Positions 61,424 to 64,000 of a stretch of 64,000 bases of DNA are shown here, in pieces. The stretch covers positions 213,514 to 277,513 of the forward strand of contig NZ_LMRT01000014.1 of the NCBI RefSeq assembly GCF_001426225.1, in the 5' to 3' direction. The notes beneath the pieces are model-generated. The model saw only the letters and a list, made by a program, of their open reading frames with translations, was not told the origin of the DNA and searched no databases. Numbering within the stretch: position 1 is the first letter of the stretch; each line of letters opens with the position of its first letter. The DNA comes from Allobosea sp. Leaf344 (GTDB lineage: Bacteria; Pseudomonadota; Alphaproteobacteria; Rhizobiales; Beijerinckiaceae). Position numbers and translations under genes: made by a program.

Positions 61424-62665
61424 ATGTCGAAGATGAGCCTGACCCGACGCGACACTCTGCTTGGACTTCTGTCGGGCGCCGCGACCGCAGGCAGCCTTCC
61501 CGCCTTCGCCCAGCAGGCCGAATGGCGCCAGAGCTACGATGCCGGTGCGCGGACCTCGGTCCAGCGCTCCTCGACGCCGATGCTGTCGCCGGAATCGCTG
61601 CAGGGTACGGAACAGGCGATCGCCGCCTATCGCGATCTCGCCGCCCGCGGCGGCTGGCCCCAGGTCCAGCTCGGCGAGCGGATGGGCGTCGGTGCGCGCG
61701 GGCCGGGCGTGGTCGCCCTGCGCCAGCGCCTGATCGTCACCGGCGATCTCGACGCCGCCGCCGGCACCAGCAACGTTTATGATTCCTATGTCGAGACCGG
61801 GGTGCGCCGCTTCCAGTCCCGCGTCGGGCTCTCGACCACCGGCGCGATCAACCGCGCCACGGTGGCGGCACTGAACGTGCCGATCGAGCGCCGCATCCGC
61901 CAGCTCGAGACCAATGTCGTCCGGCTGCGCTCCTGGTCCGGCAATCTCGGCAACCGCTATGTCGTCGCCAATATCCCGGCCGCCATGGTCGAGACGGTTG
62001 AGAACGGCCATGTCGCCACGCGCCATGCCGCCGGCGTCGGCAAGATCGACCGTCAGTCGCCGCTGCTCTCGACGAAGATCCCCGAGGTCAATTTCAACCC
62101 GACCTGGACCGTGCCGGCTTCGATCATCCGCAAGGATCTGATCCCGAAGATGCGCAAGGAGCCGAACTACCTCACCGAGAACAAGATCCGCATCATCGGA
62201 CCCAATGGCGAGATCGCGCCGCAGAACGTCAACTGGAATTCCGACGAGGCCACGCGCTACACCTTCCGCCAGGATCCGGGCGGCGAGTTCAACTCGCTCG
62301 GCTTCGTCCGGATCAATATTCCGAGCCCGCACGGCGTCTACATGCACGACACGCCGGCCAAGGGCATTTTCGGCGATGATTACCGCTTCGTCTCCTCGGG
62401 CTGCATCCGCGTCCAGAACGTGCGCGACTACATCGCCTGGCTGCTGAAGGACACGCCCGGCTGGGACCGCGCCAAGATCGACCAGGTCATCCAGTCCGGC
62501 GAGCGCATCAATGCGCGCCTCGCCCAGCCGGTGCCCTGCTACTGGGTCTATGTCACCGCCTGGGCGACGCCCGATGGCGGCGTGCAGTTCCGCGACGACA
62601 TCTACAACAAGGATGGGCTGGGGCCGGCGCCGGTGGCGGCGCTGCAGGGCGACCAGGACATCTGA
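61424..62665 (+). CDS. L,D-transpeptidase (YkuD family) with peptidoglycan-binding domain
   Basis: This 413-residue periplasmic enzyme forms 3-3 cross-links or attaches proteins to peptidoglycan. The N-terminus MSKMSLTRRDTLLGLLSG is a twin-arginine-like signal. A peptidoglycan-binding fold (about 92-152, VALRQRLIVTGDL to TVAALNVP) precedes the YkuD domain (about 178-345) with catalytic His308 (GVYMHDTP) and Cys327 in SSGCIRVQNVRD. A GAGGA site precedes the start. By analogy with LdtP it should be under LdtR control. A clear terminator follows. Confidence 0.92.
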   Translation: MSKMSLTRRDTLLGLLSGAATAGSLPAFAQQAEWRQSYDAGARTSVQRSSTPMLSPESLQGTEQAIAAYRDLAARGGWPQVQLGERMGVGARGPGVVALRQRLIVTGDLDAAAGTSNVYDSYVETGVRRFQSRVGLSTTGAINRATVAALNVPIERRIRQLETNVVRLRSWSGNLGNRYVVANIPAAMVETVENGHVATRHAAGVGKIDRQSPLLSTKIPEVNFNPTWTVPASIIRKDLIPKMRKEPNYLTENKIRIIGPNGEIAPQNVNWNSDEATRYTFRQDPGGEFNSLGFVRINIPSPHGVYMHDTPAKGIFGDDYRFVSSGCIRVQNVRDYIAWLLKDTPGWDRAKIDQVIQSGERINARLAQPVPCYWVYVTAWATPDGGVQFRDDIYNKDGLGPAPVAALQGDQDI

Positions 62666-62703
62666 CCGGCCGAGCTGGCCTGGTCATGGCTGGCCTGTTC
62701 ATG

Positions 62704-62730
62704 ACCGCCGGGGCGACCCGGCGGTTTTTC
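62704..62730 (+). terminator. Intrinsic terminator after the L,D-transpeptidase gene
   Basis: A perfect 9-bp stem ACCGCCGGG/CCCGGCGGT with a GCGA loop is followed by a run of five T. Confidence 0.92.
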
Positions 62731-62770
62731 ATTGGGCGCTGGCGTCGTCTCGCGGCGGGACTCGCCGGCG

Positions 62771-64000
62771 TCACCGCGCCCGGCGGCCGCGCCGCACCAG
62801 GGCCCAGCTGCCGGCCAGCACCACGATTTCCGAGACGGCCGCGCCGAACAGCGCCCAGCGCGCCGGCGCCAGCAGCAGGATGACGCTGACCAGGCCGAGC
62901 CCGATCACGGCTGCGAGCAGCGACAGCCTCGCTATGGATCGGTAGTCCTGTCTGATCTCGAGCCAGATTCGCGGCGTGGCGTAGAGCATCGGCATCAGGC
63001 TGGCGATCCAGGCCAGCAGCATCACCCCATCCGCCGCCGGCAGCGAAACACTAGCCGGCAGCAGCCGCAGCGCGATCAGCAGCGCCGCGAGATAGCCGAA
63101 CCCCAGCACCGCCAGCAGCAGCGGCCAGAGCCGCAGCACCCTGTCGATCTCCGGCTCGTCGTGCCGGGCCATCAGCCGCGCCAGTTCGGGATGGGCCATG
63201 TTGGCGAAGCCGGCCGAGAGGATGCGCAACGGCGCGAAGAGCAGCAGGGCGGCCGCGATCGGCGCGAAACCGGCGGGGCCGGCCCAGGCCGCGACCAGGA
63301 AGGCCATGCCCTGTCCCTGCGCATTGGTGATGCTGACGCTGAGCAGCGACCAGCGCAGATCCCGCCAGAGCTTGCGGTAGCGCCGCAGCAGATGGCGCGG
63401 CGGCGCCAGGCGCACCTTGTCTCGCGCCAGGCCGAGCATCACCAGGATGGCGAGGCCATTGGCCAGCGCCAGGGCCCAGAACAGCATCGCCAGCACATCG
63501 CCGCGCGCCGCCATGGCGAGCACCAGCGCCGCCCCGGCCATGCCGCTCGCGGTGAAGGCGACATCGCCCAGGCTGGCGAGACCCTGGCGCCCGCGCGCGA
63601 AGAACACCGTCCGCAAATGGCTGCGGATGCTCCAGAGCCAGACGAACAGGCCGCCCGCCAGCGCACCCTGCTCCAGCCAGCGCGACAAGAGCGCGGCGGT
63701 GAGCGCCGCCGCCGCCAGCGCCAGGATCATCGCCGCGGCACCGAAACTCGCCTCGATCGCCTGCGCCGCCGGGGTGTTCCGGCTCTGCGAGATCAGGATG
63801 CTGGCGGGGAGGGCGGTCAACGACCTCACATAGGTGAGGCCGAGCCCGCCGATGATCATCACCAGCGCGAAGACGCCGTAATCATAGGTCGAGGCGACCT
63901 GCAGCAGGGCCAGGTTCAGGCCGAGGTTGAAGACACCCTGCAGGGCCTCGCCGCTGACCATCACCGCGAGCCGGGCGGCCAGTCGCGGCAGGGCCGGCGT
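62771..64000 (-). CDS. Polysaccharide/lipid-flippase-like membrane protein, 5' end outside window
   Basis: At least 410 residues are encoded, with about ten hydrophobic segments spread evenly along the chain, and short basic loops such as RDKVRLAPPRHLLRRYRKLWRD. The pattern and the segments FGYLAALLIALRLLPA and AWAGPAGFAPIAAALLLFAPLRILSAGF resemble Wzx/MATE-type polysaccharide exporters. The frame stays open to the window edge without a stop, so the internal GTG/ATG at 63964/63961 is probably not the true start. It would move an undecaprenyl-linked sugar across the inner membrane. Confidence 0.75.
   Translation of the reverse strand, partial: TPALPRLAARLAVMVSGEALQGVFNLGLNLALLQVASTYDYGVFALVMIIGGLGLTYVRSLTALPASILISQSRNTPAAQAIEASFGAAAMILALAAAALTAALLSRWLEQGALAGGLFVWLWSIRSHLRTVFFARGRQGLASLGDVAFTASGMAGAALVLAMAARGDVLAMLFWALALANGLAILVMLGLARDKVRLAPPRHLLRRYRKLWRDLRWSLLSVSITNAQGQGMAFLVAAWAGPAGFAPIAAALLLFAPLRILSAGFANMAHPELARLMARHDEPEIDRVLRLWPLLLAVLGFGYLAALLIALRLLPASVSLPAADGVMLLAWIASLMPMLYATPRIWLEIRQDYRSIARLSLLAAVIGLGLVSVILLLAPARWALFGAAVSEIVVLAGSWALVRRGRRAR

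Overview
The window looks like chromosomal DNA of a GC-rich alphaproteobacterium of the order Hyphomicrobiales, probably Bosea or a close relative. This is inferred from gene content and order (the rpoZ-rsh and pdxJ-acpS-lepB-rnc-era neighbourhood, a Porin_2 porin, LdtR with an L,D-transpeptidase, DUF6163, DUF2336, a sigma-EcfG-type promoter), not from any database match. I see no rRNA, tRNA, CRISPR array, prophage or insertion sequence. The accessory-looking parts are the first 1.3 kb and a few single genes placed inside conserved operons.

1-1.37 kb: six copies of an about 83-bp palindromic repeat in two groups of three, around a DUF2019 gene that looks less GC-rich than its surroundings. 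1.37-13.5 kb: a catabolic region. A minus-strand trio (CaiB/BaiF CoA-transferase, acyl-CoA dehydrogenase, MaoC/FAS1-like hydratase) lies next to a plus-strand five-gene branched-chain-amino-acid-type ABC importer, followed by an aldehyde dehydrogenase, a zinc alcohol dehydrogenase and a LysR regulator. Together they suggest uptake and CoA-dependent oxidation of a small carboxylic acid. 13.6-15.5 kb: a membrane protein preceded by a 24-codon membrane peptide and a sigma-EcfG-type promoter, then a 2-keto-4-pentenoate hydratase-like enzyme.

15.7-29.6 kb: the cell envelope. It holds tamA-tamB, a porin with a long leader and strong terminator, an OmpA-family protein with BON-like repeats and a small membrane partner, an alpha/beta hydrolase and a lytic transglycosylase. 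29.8-46.9 kb: mostly core genes. These are dapA, paiB-like-smpB, a Tat-type superoxide dismutase, a NYN-domain protein, pyrE, era, rnc, lepB, acpS, pdxJ, rpoZ, rsh and recO. A histidine kinase, a HerA-like ATPase and a LysR/tautomerase pair are interposed.

47-64 kb: parC, an outer-membrane beta-barrel protein, a DUF2336 protein, an RraA/UxaA sugar-acid operon, bpt, an RDD protein, threonine ammonia-lyase with an unusual lipoprotein-permease fusion, hemB, 3-hydroxyisobutyryl-CoA hydrolase, DUF6163-ldtR-L,D-transpeptidase, and a polysaccharide-flippase-like gene that runs off the right edge.

The least explained items are the 24-residue peptide with its stress-type promoter, the repeat array split by a gene, the near-perfect 31-bp palindrome before rpoZ, and the lipoprotein-LivH fusion.
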